Numbered from the stretch's first letter, positions 1-8,073 are shown. The stretch is DNA of 13,370 nucleotides from Isotricha intestinalis (GCA_023807065.1 JAJJLU010004414.1:1-13370), one strand, 5' to 3'. Notes: generated from the letters alone by a model not told the origin. Made by a program: numbers and translations.

Positions 1-212
1 TTAAATTTATTATTTCCCCTCTCTAAATTATAATAATTTTTTTTGAAAATATTTTCATTTATGCTAATTTCAATTATAATTAACTATACATTTTTAATAT
101 AAACTTACATATATTTCAGTGTAGAAAAAATTTTTAAAGAATTAAGATTAAAATTTTTTATAAATATTTTCCAATATTTTTTTGAATATTTTTATTTTTT
201 TTTATATTATAT

Positions 213-707
213 ATGAAAAACCAAGAAGATAATTTTGATAAAGAAATGGAACTATCATTAACTTCCATTATTGAAAAAATAAAAACTTTATTAGCAAACA
301 ATTTTAAACAAGAAAAAAAAGAAAAAGAAAAAATAAATAAAGATAAAAATTTAAACAACATAAAAAATCTAAATAAAAATAATAATTTCAACAGTCAATT
401 AAGTACAGAAATAAATAAAATAATAGAGAAAGAATTATCAAAATATAATTATTATTCCATAATGAAATTTTCTTTAATGACAAATATATTTTTAAAAGAA
501 GATAAAACAAAAATTTATATAAATTCTCAATCATTATTAAAAAATAAAGATCACTTTAAAAATTATATAATAAAATTTATTCCTGAAGAAGAAAAAATAA
601 AAAAAGAAAAAAACGAAAAAATAGAAAACTCAAAAATTATATATAATTCAATTCCAAATTTATATATTTTAATCTCAATATTAATTTATCATTTAAAACT
701 AAAATAA
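213..707 (+). CDS. Hypothetical 164-aa protein, possibly a divergent Tctex1-like light chain
   Basis: I do not recognise this gene with confidence. The ATG at 213 is the first after an in-frame TGA at 183, and the frame ends in TAA. Residues 1-30 could form a helix, and residues 31-63 are a Lys/Asn-rich linker. Residues 64-164 are better ordered: a helix (NKIIEKEL), a strand-like YYSIMKFSLMTNIFL segment (80-94), a charged Lys/Glu loop (125-140), and a final hydrophobic strand NLYILISILIYHL at the C-terminus. A helix, then strands, then a closing hydrophobic strand at the very end resembles the Tctex1 light-chain fold, in which the last strand also ends the protein. That resemblance is my inference from pattern, and the loop would be an insertion. 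The neighbour on the minus strand converges on it, with 66 bp between the stop codons. That it is a real gene is likely; its family is uncertain. Confidence 0.6.
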   Translation: MKNQEDNFDKEMELSLTSIIEKIKTLLANNFKQEKKEKEKINKDKNLNNIKNLNKNNNFNSQLSTEINKIIEKELSKYNYYSIMKFSLMTNIFLKEDKTKIYINSQSLLKNKDHFKNYIIKFIPEEEKIKKEKNEKIENSKIIYNSIPNLYILISILIYHLKLK

Positions 708-773
708 TTTAATTATATATTTTTTAAATGTTTTTATGTGTATTTTATAGATTTATAAATTTTTTATTTAATT

Positions 774-1634
774 TTAAAGATAAATATCATTTAAATTTTT
801 TTTAAAAAAAAAATTTTCTTCTTTATTAGTTTTTCTATTTGTTAAATTAAATAATTTTTTGTCTTTTAATTTTAAATTATAATGAAAATTATAATTTTTA
901 ACTTTAAATTGACTAATTGCTTTTCTCATATTACTATTATGATAGAATAAAATTTCATCTAAATTAATTTTCTTGTTTAATAAAGACAAATTTTTTTTTA
1001 AATTTTCTTTTAAATTTTTATAATTAATAGGTAAATTTTTTTTATTAAATAAAATTTTTTCTGAAACTTCAGGAGAAAGTTTTTTTATTTTTTCATTGTT
1101 AAAAGTTTTTAAAAAAATATTTTTTTTTAAATTATTCATTCTTGAATTTAAAGTATAAAAATCTTTTCCAGAATTAAAAATATTTTTTTTACTGTTATTA
1201 TTACTATTATTAATTGAATATTGTAAATCTTTAATAAATAATTTATTGATATCAATTATATTATTTTTATCACTGTTATTATATCTTAAAATTTTTTCAT
1301 TTGATAATTCTATTTTTTTCTTATTTTTAATTTTTTTTTCTGAAAATAAAGGTAAAGGTTCTTTTTTTGTTTTTATATTGATTATATTATATATTTTTTC
1401 TAATGAATCTTTATCATCTTGCATTAATATTAAACTTAATCTTCTTGATTTTTCTTGTAAACATAATGTATTTAATTTTTGAACTTTTTTCTTCTTTACA
1501 TTACTATCATTTTGAGATATTGTTTTATAATGATTATTCATATTATTATTTATCTCTTCTAATTTAAGATATTTGTCACTTACTTTTTCTTTTAATTGTA
1601 TATTTTTAACATAATAAATTTCTTGTTTTTTCAT
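774..1634 (-). CDS. Lys/Asn-rich protein of unknown function (286 aa)
   Basis: This is an open frame of 286 codons with an ATG at 1634 and a TAA stop. The frame runs a few codons further upstream only through a TTG, so the ATG, which sits in a run of A, is the better start. The product is strongly basic, rich in Lys, Asn, Leu and Ile, with hardly any Gly or Pro, no Trp that I can see and no membrane segment or signal peptide. The N-terminal third mixes charged and polar stretches, and the C-terminal half has repeated short aromatic/basic patches (around KNYNFHYNLKLKDKKLF). It is probably largely disordered or helical. I see no catalytic motif and no family. It lies divergently from the ArfGAP gene, with 141 bp between the two ATGs, and converges with the gene at 213-707. 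A shared upstream region with the ArfGAP gene is possible, but nothing in the sequence proves it. Confidence 0.65.
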   Translation of the reverse strand: MKKQEIYYVKNIQLKEKVSDKYLKLEEINNNMNNHYKTISQNDSNVKKKKVQKLNTLCLQEKSRRLSLILMQDDKDSLEKIYNIINIKTKKEPLPLFSEKKIKNKKKIELSNEKILRYNNSDKNNIIDINKLFIKDLQYSINNSNNNSKKNIFNSGKDFYTLNSRMNNLKKNIFLKTFNNEKIKKLSPEVSEKILFNKKNLPINYKNLKENLKKNLSLLNKKINLDEILFYHNSNMRKAISQFKVKNYNFHYNLKLKDKKLFNLTNRKTNKEENFFFKKNLNDIYL

Positions 1635-1775
1635 TTTTTTGAATTTCAAAAATTAATATTAAATAAATTAGAATAAAAAAACTTAAAATATAACTAAAAT
1701 AGTTTATTAAAACACCAAATAAAAATCCCCAAAAAACAGTAAAAAAAGTAAAAAAAAAAAAAATAAAAAATAAAA
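1635..1775. promoter_or_regulatory. Divergent intergenic region, likely shared promoter
   Basis: The 141 bp between two divergent ATGs (minus-strand gene ending at 1634, ArfGAP gene starting at 1776) must hold the 5' leaders and promoters of both genes. It is A-rich on the plus strand, with long A runs just before the ArfGAP ATG and a short C-containing patch (aaatccccaaaaaacag) near 1723-1740. I see no convincing TATA box or other defined element, because TATA-like words are everywhere in this DNA. The regulatory role is inferred from position only. Confidence 0.35.
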
Positions 1776-2927
1776 ATGACAACAAAACTTCCAGAAAACA
1801 TTCAAATATATTTATATGAAAGAGACTATGAAAACAAAGTATGTTTAGAATGTAAAACTCCTAAACCAGAATATGTATCAATAAACAATTCAATTCTCTT
1901 ATGTTCAGAATGTTCAAAAAGACATAAAAATTTAGGATATAACATATCATATATAAGAAAAATTTCTGAAGAATGGGATCCATATATTTTAAATTATTTA
2001 GAACGAGGAGGAAATTCAAGATTTATTAGATTAAGTAAAAAATATAATTTAGATAATTATTCTATTGAAGAAAAATATTCTTTCCGTATTGTTGAATATT
2101 ATAGATTATTATTAAAAAGTGAAGTTTTATGTGATGAACCTCCAAATGAAATAAATAATATGAATTTATATGATAAAATTGATAATAATATTATTTATTT
2201 CCCTGAATTTCAAAATTATCAAATTTTCAAAGGAAAAAATCTCCCTGATTTAAATAATAAAGCTTCATTAATAAATATTTTTCGCGCAATTGGAATTGGA
2301 ATTTATAATTCTTCTTCATATATAAATAACAAAATAGAAGAAAATCATATTAAAGATAAAGTAGTAAATGGAGGAATTAGTTTATTTAAAGGAATTAAAA
2401 ATGCTGGGAAATATATTTATAAAACTGGGAAACCTTTTGTTAAATATATTTCTATTAAATCTTTCCAAGGTATTGGTTATTTATGTAATAAAGCTGTTGA
2501 TAATTTAAAAGATAGTTCTATTTCTCAAGAAAAAGAAAATATTGGAGATAATTTCTTTAATGTTACTGATTATGTTTTTAATCCTAACCAAGATTTTCCA
2601 ACTTATGATGAAATTATTAAAGGAAATGATAATGTAATTAATTTTAGTGATAATAATAATGATTTAAATTATAATCAGGAAAATACTGATAATCCAAATA
2701 ATAATAATGGAAATAATAATAATTTACTTGTGGAAAATAATAATGATGATAATAATAATAAGAAAGAAAATAATGAAAAACAAACCATTAATGAGAATAA
2801 TAATAATTCTAATAATATTAATAATGAAATTTTATATGATAAATATATGATTGATGCTATTTTGACTCAACAAAAACAAACAAAACTTGACAATGGAATA
2901 AATGTATATAATAATGAACAAAAATAA
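1776..2927 (+). CDS. ArfGAP1-like zinc-finger protein with altered arginine finger
   Basis: ArfGAP proteins stimulate GTP hydrolysis by Arf GTPases and drive coat release in Golgi and endosomal traffic. The N-terminal domain (about residues 8-120) has the zinc finger C23-x2-C26-x16-C43-x2-C46, then the family's LG step (L53-G54), R61, W67 and the GGN turn (78-80). A YSIEEKY segment (95-101) matches the region after the finger in ArfGAP1-type proteins. The catalytic arginine expected in the H-R pair after the finger is instead Lys (H50-K51, codon AAA at 1926-1928). Residues 160-245 contain Ser/Gly/Ile/Phe-rich stretches (INIFRAIGIGIYNSSSYI, then GISLFKGIKNAGKYI) that could be amphipathic membrane-binding helices, like the curvature sensors of ArfGAP1. 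That part is inference. Residues 290-350 are an Asn-rich tract, followed by a short ordered tail. Length (383 aa) is similar to ArfGAP1. The start is the first ATG, in a run of A. I leave the symbol blank because the subfamily is not certain. Confidence 0.9.
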   Translation: MTTKLPENIQIYLYERDYENKVCLECKTPKPEYVSINNSILLCSECSKRHKNLGYNISYIRKISEEWDPYILNYLERGGNSRFIRLSKKYNLDNYSIEEKYSFRIVEYYRLLLKSEVLCDEPPNEINNMNLYDKIDNNIIYFPEFQNYQIFKGKNLPDLNNKASLINIFRAIGIGIYNSSSYINNKIEENHIKDKVVNGGISLFKGIKNAGKYIYKTGKPFVKYISIKSFQGIGYLCNKAVDNLKDSSISQEKENIGDNFFNVTDYVFNPNQDFPTYDEIIKGNDNVINFSDNNNDLNYNQENTDNPNNNNGNNNNLLVENNNDDNNNKKENNEKQTINENNNNSNNINNEILYDKYMIDAILTQQKQTKLDNGINVYNNEQK

Positions 2928-3076
2928 ATAACATATAATAAATAAAAATAAAAAGGATTTATTAAATTATATATGAATTTATTATATATTATTTTAGATA
3001 AATTATTTGAAATTCTTTAATCTTTCCAAAAAAAAAAAATATAAAATAAATAAAAATTTAATCATATATAAAAAAA

Positions 3077-3268
3077 TTAATTTATTTTAAATCCTCCATT
3101 ATTTTCATTTTTATTAGAAGGCATAAAATCAGGAGTAGAGTTATTCATTTTATTTTTAAAAGGAAAAATAGTATTTAAATCAATTTCTTTTTCTTCAATT
3201 TTATGATTAAATTTCCTAACATTTCCTCTTTTAGAAAGTTCAAATTCTGGTTCTTCTTGATTTTCCAT
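3077..3268 (-). CDS. Small conserved-looking protein of unknown function (63 aa)
   Basis: This short frame has an ATG at 3268 and a TAA stop. Its composition is unlike the low-complexity background: Pro, Gly, Phe, Asp, Arg and Met are all present, and it reads as an acidic start (MENQEEPEFELSKRGNVRKF), a charged middle and a Pro/Asn/Gly tail. I see no transmembrane segment, signal peptide or Cys pair. A 63-codon frame can occur by chance in such DNA, but the residue mix, the ATG start and the position favour a real gene. It is divergent from the Tctex1 light-chain gene, with only 34 bp between the two ATGs, so the two are probably expressed from one shared promoter. That could hint at a related role, such as a small microtubule or dynein-associated protein. 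I cannot name a family. Confidence 0.6.
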   Translation of the reverse strand: MENQEEPEFELSKRGNVRKFNHKIEEKEIDLNTIFPFKNKMNNSTPDFMPSNKNENNGGFKIN

Positions 3269-3302
3269 TTATATTAAAATAAATTTAAAAATTATAATTA
3301 AA
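3269..3302. promoter_or_regulatory. 34-bp gap between two divergent start codons
   Basis: Only 34 bp, all A and T, separate the ATG of the 63-aa minus-strand gene from the ATG of the Tctex1 light-chain gene. Both 5' leaders and any core promoter must fit here or overlap the opposite coding region. No motif stands out from the base composition. The bidirectional promoter role is inferred from position alone. Confidence 0.45.
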
Positions 3303-3632
3303 ATGTCTAAAATTTATTTTGAAGATGTTGAAGAAGATAGTAAAAAAATAATAATTAAAGAAGTAAATGCTTTTATTCAAAATAAAACTTTTAATTTAAG
3401 TGATTGTGATTTTTTAATGAATCAATTATGTGATAGAATAAGTAAAGAATTAAAAAAAAATTCTAATAATTTTAAATACATTTTAAATGTTATTTTTCTT
3501 GACAATTCAAATAAAGGTTTTACTCAAAAATTTAATGCTGTGTTTGATAAAGATACTGATGGTATTATTTCTATGCATTTTCCATTTGAAAAAATTTCTT
3601 GTGTTGTTAATTTAATGATATTATCTTTTTAA
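3303..3632 (+). CDS. Tctex1-type dynein light chain (DYNLT family)
   Basis: Tctex1 light chains are small dimeric subunits that bind dynein intermediate chains in cytoplasmic and axonemal dynein, and act as cargo or structural adaptors. The 109-aa product has the usual length (about 110-115 aa). It shows the family order: N-terminal helices (about 8-50), then FKYI (57-60) opening the strand region, an LDNSNKGF turn (66-73), the FDKDTDG segment (81-87) where relatives have W-D-x-x-T-D-G, and a closing hydrophobic strand ending almost at the C-terminus (SCVVNLMILSF). The match in order, spacing and length is good. The aromatic before D-x-x-T-D-G is Phe instead of the usual Trp. Whether it serves cytoplasmic or ciliary dynein cannot be told from sequence. 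The start is the only sensible ATG, preceded by an A run. The gene is divergent from the 63-aa gene and lies 186 bp upstream of AK7 on the same strand. Confidence 0.88.
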   Translation: MSKIYFEDVEEDSKKIIIKEVNAFIQNKTFNLSDCDFLMNQLCDRISKELKKNSNNFKYILNVIFLDNSNKGFTQKFNAVFDKDTDGIISMHFPFEKISCVVNLMILSF

Positions 3633-3818
3633 ATTTATATTCAAAAGTTTAATAATAATTATAAAAAATTATATTAAATTTTAATTAAAAAAAACACTAT
3701 TAACATAAATCATTAAAAAATTAAGAGAAAATAAAATTTCTTTTAAATATTAATAATTCATAATTTTCTTTTTTAAAAAATTAATAAAAAAATAAATAAA
3801 TATAAATAACTTAAAAAA

Positions 3819-6782
3819 ATGAGTAGAAAGAGTCCAAAAGAAAGAAAAATATTTTTATCAAATTTAAATTCTTGGTTTTCAAATTTTTTCATTGAAGAAT
3901 TCCGAACAGATTATTTACCAGATGCAAGAATACAAAATAAAATAATGGGAACATTAAATGCAACAAATCAACCTCTTCCAAAATTATTTAATCCAATAGA
4001 AACTCAAATAGAAATAGGATATAATTATAATCAAGAAGTTTTTCAAAATGATTATTTTATTTATTTTTTAGATGATGCTAATTTAGCTGAAATTGATTTT
4101 ATCATTCGAGGATTTAAAAAATTAAAATTTGAAAATGAAAAAACTCTAATCTTAGTTTCTAATATTATGACTTGGGCAAATACGCCTTTAAAAATTAAAA
4201 GTAAAGAAGAAATTGAAAGAAATGATTTTAATGAAGTTGAATTTTTTTCTCAAGATGAAGAAGAAGAAAAAGAAGAAGAAGAAAAAAAAGAAGAAGAAAA
4301 AAAAATTGATATTGAAGATAATAATAATGAAAGTAATATTATTGATAGAAATACTTCTAAAAGAAATACTTTGAAAAGAAATACTTTAAAGAAAAATACT
4401 TTGAAAAAAAATGAAACAATTTCTAAAAATGATTCAATTAAAGAAGATAATTTAGAAAATGAAAATAAAGAAAATGAAAATTTAGAAAATAAAGAAAATG
4501 AGAATTTAGAAAATAAAGAAAATGAAAATTCAGAAAATAAATTAAATTTAAATTTAAATGTTTCAGAAACAATATCTCAAAAAGAAAATAATGAAAATGA
4601 GAATAAAGAAAGAATATTTTATTATAAAGATTCAGATTATAATTTAAGAATTCCAAATCAAAAATATAGAAAATATAAAATAATAGAATCAAAAGCATTA
4701 TCTATTACAAATCCAAATATAAAAGTATATATAATTTGTCCTGGTTTTATTTATGGATGTGGAGAAAATTTTTTTTTTGAAATTTTCCGTGATATTTATT
4801 TAGGAAAAAAAATTCCTCTTTTTGGAGAAGGAAAAAATTCAATACCAACAATTCACATAATTGACTTAATAAAAATAATAAAGAGAGTAATAGAAAAAAA
4901 ACCTTATATTAAATATATTTTTGCTGTTGATAAAACAAAAAATCCTTCTTTAAATAATATATTGAAAAGTATTTCTAAAGCAATTGGAGATGGAAAAATA
5001 AATAAATTAAATAAATTTAATGTTAATGAAGTTTATATGGAAAATTATATTAATTTTAAAATAGATGTTAAAATTTTACCTTCTAAATTTTATTTAGATG
5101 AAAGAAAACAAGATGAAGATATTGAAGATTTTAATAAAAGAAAATTTAAATGGCATTGTGAATTTGGAATTCCAGAAAATTTAGATTTAATTAGAAATGA
5201 ATTTAATTTATATAGAGGTTTAAAACCTGTTAAAATTATTGTTATTGGTCCTCCTAATTCAGGTAAAAGTTTTTTATGTAAAAAATTATATGAAAAGTTA
5301 AATTTACCTTCTTTAAATATTTCTAATTGTATTGAAGAAGCTAAAAATAAAAATGATAGTTTAGGTGAAGAAATAAGAAATAAATTTATTGAAATAAATG
5401 AAAATTTAGAAAAAGTAATTGAAGAATATGAAAAGAAAAAAGCGAAAAAAAAAAATGAACCTCCTTTAGATATAACTGAATATAATAAATTACCAAATGA
5501 ACTTTTAATTAAAATAATTAAAAATAAATTAAATAGTAATGAATGTATTGGAAGAGGATATATATTTGAAAATTTTCCTAAAAGTTATAACGATTGTTTT
5601 GAATTATATTATGATGAAATTGAAAAAAAAATAGAGAAAAAAAAAGAAGAAAATGAAGAAGAAAAAGAAGAAGAAATTATAAAAGAAAAAATATTAAAAA
5701 ATGAAATTTTACCTGATTCTGTTATTTTAATTTCTAATTATAAAGAAGAAACATTGAAAGAAAATTTACAAAAAATAACAGATTATGAAGAAAAAAAAGA
5801 AGAAATTGATAATAGATTTGAAAGAAGATTAAAAAAATATAAAGAAAATAACGAAAATGAAAATTCAGAAATGAAAAATTTAATAAATTATTATTTAGAA
5901 AATAATATAGAAATATATAATTATAATTATGAATTATCATATGAAGAACAAATAGAAAAATTAAATGAATATTTAAATAGAAAAGGACCAATAAATATAT
6001 ATGAAAGATTAACAGAAGATAATGAAATAATTCCTTTTATTATTGAAGAAGAAGAAAAAGAAAAAAAAGAAGATGAAGAAGAAGATAAAGAATTAAAAAA
6101 ATTATTAGAAGAACATTCTGAAGAAAATCATAATTTAGAAGATGAAAATATTTCAGAAAAAAATGATGAAAATAAAGTAAAAAATATAGAAGATATATTA
6201 AAAAATTCATCAGAAGAAATTTCAATAAAATCTTTAACAGAAGATAAATCAAATAATAATAATAATGAAAATGAAGAAAATAAAATGAAAGTAATTGAAG
6301 ATTCATATGAAATACAATTAAGAAAAGATAAAGAAAGAGAAATTCAATTATTAGAAAAAAAAACTGAAATTTTAAGGAATTTTCTAAATTCAAATGTTAT
6401 TCCAATTTTATCAAAAGGAATATTAAATATATGTCAAACTTTACCAAAAGATCCTGTTGAAAGTTTATGTGATTATTTAACTAAAATTAATTATGGAAAA
6501 GATTTTGATTTTAATAATAATAATAATAATATTATTAATGATAAAAATGAATTTAGTAATTTATTAAAAAGTGATGAAAATAGTAAAATTGAAGAAGAAA
6601 AAAAAGAAGAAGATAAAAAAGATAAAGATAAAGATAAAGACAAAGATAAAAAAATTTCTAAAAGTCCTAATATTAAAAGAAAAAAAAAAAAAGAACCTTC
6701 TTTAAAAAAAAATGACGAACAAAAAAAACCAAAAAGAAGTGTCTTTGAAAATAAATTAAAGTTTAATTTACATGATGAATAA
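3819..6782 (+). CDS. AK7: Adenylate kinase 7-like protein with Dpy-30 tail (987 aa)
   Basis: AK7 interconverts AMP, ATP and ADP and works in motile cilia. The order here is that of AK7. (1) An N-terminal Rossmann-like, epimerase-related region: SNIMTWA at 114-120, CPGFIYG at 307-313 and IPTIHIIDL at 342-350. (2) An adenylate kinase domain from about 472 to 730: P-loop GPPNSGKS at 477-484, GRGYIFENFPKSY around 578-590 where relatives read G-Y-x-x-D-G-F-P-K, NRFERRL at 665-671, and KGPINIY near 722-728. (3) A charged Glu/Lys linker. (4) A Dpy-30 dimerisation motif at about 852-890 (FLNSNVIPILSKGILNICQ, then PKDPVESLCDYL). (5) A Lys-rich tail with a KD run. At 987 aa it is far longer than vertebrate AK7 (about 720). 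The excess is mainly an acidic, repeat-bearing insertion at about residues 138-285 inside the N-terminal domain, plus Glu-rich loops in the kinase and linker. The D-G before F-P is E-N, an unusual change beside the AMP site. The start is the first ATG after an A run. Confidence 0.93.
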   Translation: MSRKSPKERKIFLSNLNSWFSNFFIEEFRTDYLPDARIQNKIMGTLNATNQPLPKLFNPIETQIEIGYNYNQEVFQNDYFIYFLDDANLAEIDFIIRGFKKLKFENEKTLILVSNIMTWANTPLKIKSKEEIERNDFNEVEFFSQDEEEEKEEEEKKEEEKKIDIEDNNNESNIIDRNTSKRNTLKRNTLKKNTLKKNETISKNDSIKEDNLENENKENENLENKENENLENKENENSENKLNLNLNVSETISQKENNENENKERIFYYKDSDYNLRIPNQKYRKYKIIESKALSITNPNIKVYIICPGFIYGCGENFFFEIFRDIYLGKKIPLFGEGKNSIPTIHIIDLIKIIKRVIEKKPYIKYIFAVDKTKNPSLNNILKSISKAIGDGKINKLNKFNVNEVYMENYINFKIDVKILPSKFYLDERKQDEDIEDFNKRKFKWHCEFGIPENLDLIRNEFNLYRGLKPVKIIVIGPPNSGKSFLCKKLYEKLNLPSLNISNCIEEAKNKNDSLGEEIRNKFIEINENLEKVIEEYEKKKAKKKNEPPLDITEYNKLPNELLIKIIKNKLNSNECIGRGYIFENFPKSYNDCFELYYDEIEKKIEKKKEENEEEKEEEIIKEKILKNEILPDSVILISNYKEETLKENLQKITDYEEKKEEIDNRFERRLKKYKENNENENSEMKNLINYYLENNIEIYNYNYELSYEEQIEKLNEYLNRKGPINIYERLTEDNEIIPFIIEEEEKEKKEDEEEDKELKKLLEEHSEENHNLEDENISEKNDENKVKNIEDILKNSSEEISIKSLTEDKSNNNNNENEENKMKVIEDSYEIQLRKDKEREIQLLEKKTEILRNFLNSNVIPILSKGILNICQTLPKDPVESLCDYLTKINYGKDFDFNNNNNNIINDKNEFSNLLKSDENSKIEEEKKEEDKKDKDKDKDKDKKISKSPNIKRKKKKEPSLKKNDEQKKPKRSVFENKLKFNLHDE
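4347..4406 (+). repeat. 15-bp tandem repeat (4 copies) in the AK7 insertion
   Basis: Four near-identical 15-bp units encode the pentapeptide R/K-N-T-L/S-K (residues 177-196 of the AK7-like protein). The unit drifts slightly in its first and fourth codons. It sits in the acidic insertion of the N-terminal domain and forms a basic, Thr-bearing island in an otherwise acidic region. It could be a set of phosphorylation sites for basic-directed kinases, or simply replication slippage. Confidence 0.85.
4470..4541 (+). repeat. 24-bp tandem repeat (3 copies) in the AK7 insertion
   Basis: Three consecutive 24-bp units encode the octapeptide E-N-E-N-L/S-E-N-K (residues 218-241). The first two peptide copies are identical and the third has Ser for Leu. 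A less regular copy precedes them. This is a second, independent tandem array within the same insertion, acidic where the 15-bp array is basic. Confidence 0.85.
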
Positions 6783-6930
6783 ATTCTACTTTTTTTGAGA
6801 AAGTTCCTTTTTATCTAAAGGCATTTTTTATGAAATACATTTAAAAAAAATTATTTAGAATTTACATATTATTAAAATATTTTTTTAAAATTTAAATATT
6901 AAATATTTATTTATTTCAAAATTATTTATT

Positions 6931-7899
6931 TTAACATTTAAAAATTCTTGAATTTCCTAAAATAAAGAAAAGATCTTTATCTGAATTAATAAAAACTCTT
7001 TTAGCTCTTTGTGAATTTTGTGTATAATATTTAGAAATTAATTTTTTATTTTCAAAATCATAATAAACAAAAATTCCAAATTCACAAGCGATAAAAATTT
7101 CTTTATTATCATTAAAAAAAGCGAAATTATTAACAGGACAATTTAAAATAATTATAATTTCATATTCAACAATAAATTCATTGATTTTAACAATAAAAAT
7201 AGAACCTCCCCATGAATTAATAGCAATATTATTATTATTAATTTGTATCATTTGAGTTAAATGACTTATTCTAAAATTTAAAAAAGCAATTTTTTCAAAA
7301 TTATTTTCAATATTATATTTAATTAATTTTCCACTTCCAGTTCCAACAAATAATATTTTATTTTCAGGAGAAAATAAACATAATGATTTAATTGGAGAAT
7401 TATAATTTGAATTAAATGAATTTATAAAATTTGGATTTAAATTATTTTCATTAAATTTCAATATATGAATAAGAGAATTATCACATCCAATATATAATAA
7501 ATTATTATTTGAATTATATACTATTGATATAATTGAACCTATTAAATTTTCACTTATTTCGTTTATTTTCTCATAATTATTTTCTATATTATATAAATAA
7601 ATCATATGATGAGAAGTTCCTATTAAAATTTTTGTATTGTTTATTTTTATTTCTAATAATTTTAATATTCCATTTCTATTACCTTCTATATTTATTATTG
7701 AATTAAAATTTTTGGAGTCTACTATTGATATATATTGTGAATATGAAGATATTGCTATTTTTTTATTTGATAATTCAATTATATCTGTTATGTAATCATA
7801 TTCTCCTTTTTTTTCTGGGATTATTTCTATAAAATTTTTAAATGGTTTTTTCTTGTATTTTAATAGCTTTTCACAGATTTTTTGTTCTTTTTGAATCAT
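6931..7899 (-). CDS. WD40-like beta-propeller protein (322 aa)
   Basis: The frame runs from an ATG at 7899 to a TAA. The product contains seven spaced copies of a hydrophobic strand, a small-residue turn and a second hydrophobic strand ending in Tyr, Asp or Asn: IAISSYSQYISIVDS (48-62), ILIGTSHHMIYLYNI (91-105), LLYIGCDNSLIHILKF (134-149), ILFVGTGSGKLIKYNI (182-197), NIAINSWGGSIFIVKI (224-239), IFIACEFGIFVYYDF (268-282) and LFFILGNSRIF (310-320). The roughly 40-residue period and the total length fit one seven-bladed propeller with little else. Canonical W-D dipeptides and the G-H pair are missing, so it is a degenerate WD40-type repeat protein, a protein-binding scaffold with no catalytic motif. 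Such propellers are common in ciliary, trafficking and ubiquitin complexes, and which applies here cannot be told. It converges with AK7 (148 bp between stops) and is divergent from the coiled-coil gene (174 bp between ATGs). Confidence 0.78.
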   Translation of the reverse strand: MIQKEQKICEKLLKYKKKPFKNFIEIIPEKKGEYDYITDIIELSNKKIAISSYSQYISIVDSKNFNSIINIEGNRNGILKLLEIKINNTKILIGTSHHMIYLYNIENNYEKINEISENLIGSIISIVYNSNNNLLYIGCDNSLIHILKFNENNLNPNFINSFNSNYNSPIKSLCLFSPENKILFVGTGSGKLIKYNIENNFEKIAFLNFRISHLTQMIQINNNNIAINSWGGSIFIVKINEFIVEYEIIIILNCPVNNFAFFNDNKEIFIACEFGIFVYYDFENKKLISKYYTQNSQRAKRVFINSDKDLFFILGNSRIFKC

Positions 7900-8073
7900 A
7901 TTTATTTTTTGATTTTGTTATGAATAAAAAATAATTATATTATCATAATTAGTAATAATAGAGAATTTTTTATTTTTTAAGAGTAAATTTAATTATTAAT
8001 TTTTCTCTCATATCATCTTTTATTGATATTAAGTATTTAAATTATTTTTATTTAATTAAATAAAAACTAAAAT
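7900..8073. promoter_or_regulatory. Divergent intergenic region, likely shared promoter
   Basis: This 174-bp spacer separates the ATGs of the propeller gene (minus) and the coiled-coil gene (plus). It is A+T-rich, with a pyrimidine-rich patch around 8001-8022 (tttttctctcatatcatctt). No defined promoter element can be picked out. The role is inferred from position. Confidence 0.3.

Noticed and set aside
103..108. GTAAGT on the minus strand, resembling a 5' splice site
   Set aside because: No coding run leads into it and no matching acceptor or downstream exon is visible; a six-base match alone is weak.
1..212. A possible partial gene at the left edge of the window
   Set aside because: All frames on both strands meet stops within a few codons and no coding-like run is seen. 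It appears to be A+T-rich intergenic DNA.
1635..1649. Five-codon N-terminal extension of the minus-strand gene, starting at a TTG
   Set aside because: A TTG start is unlikely in a eukaryotic nuclear gene and an ATG lies in frame at 1634.
6806..6821. Small hairpin CCTTT-TTATCT-AAAGG followed by T-rich DNA after the AK7 stop
   Set aside because: A 5-bp stem in the 3' region of a eukaryotic gene is not a terminator, and such stems are frequent by chance in two-letter-like DNA.
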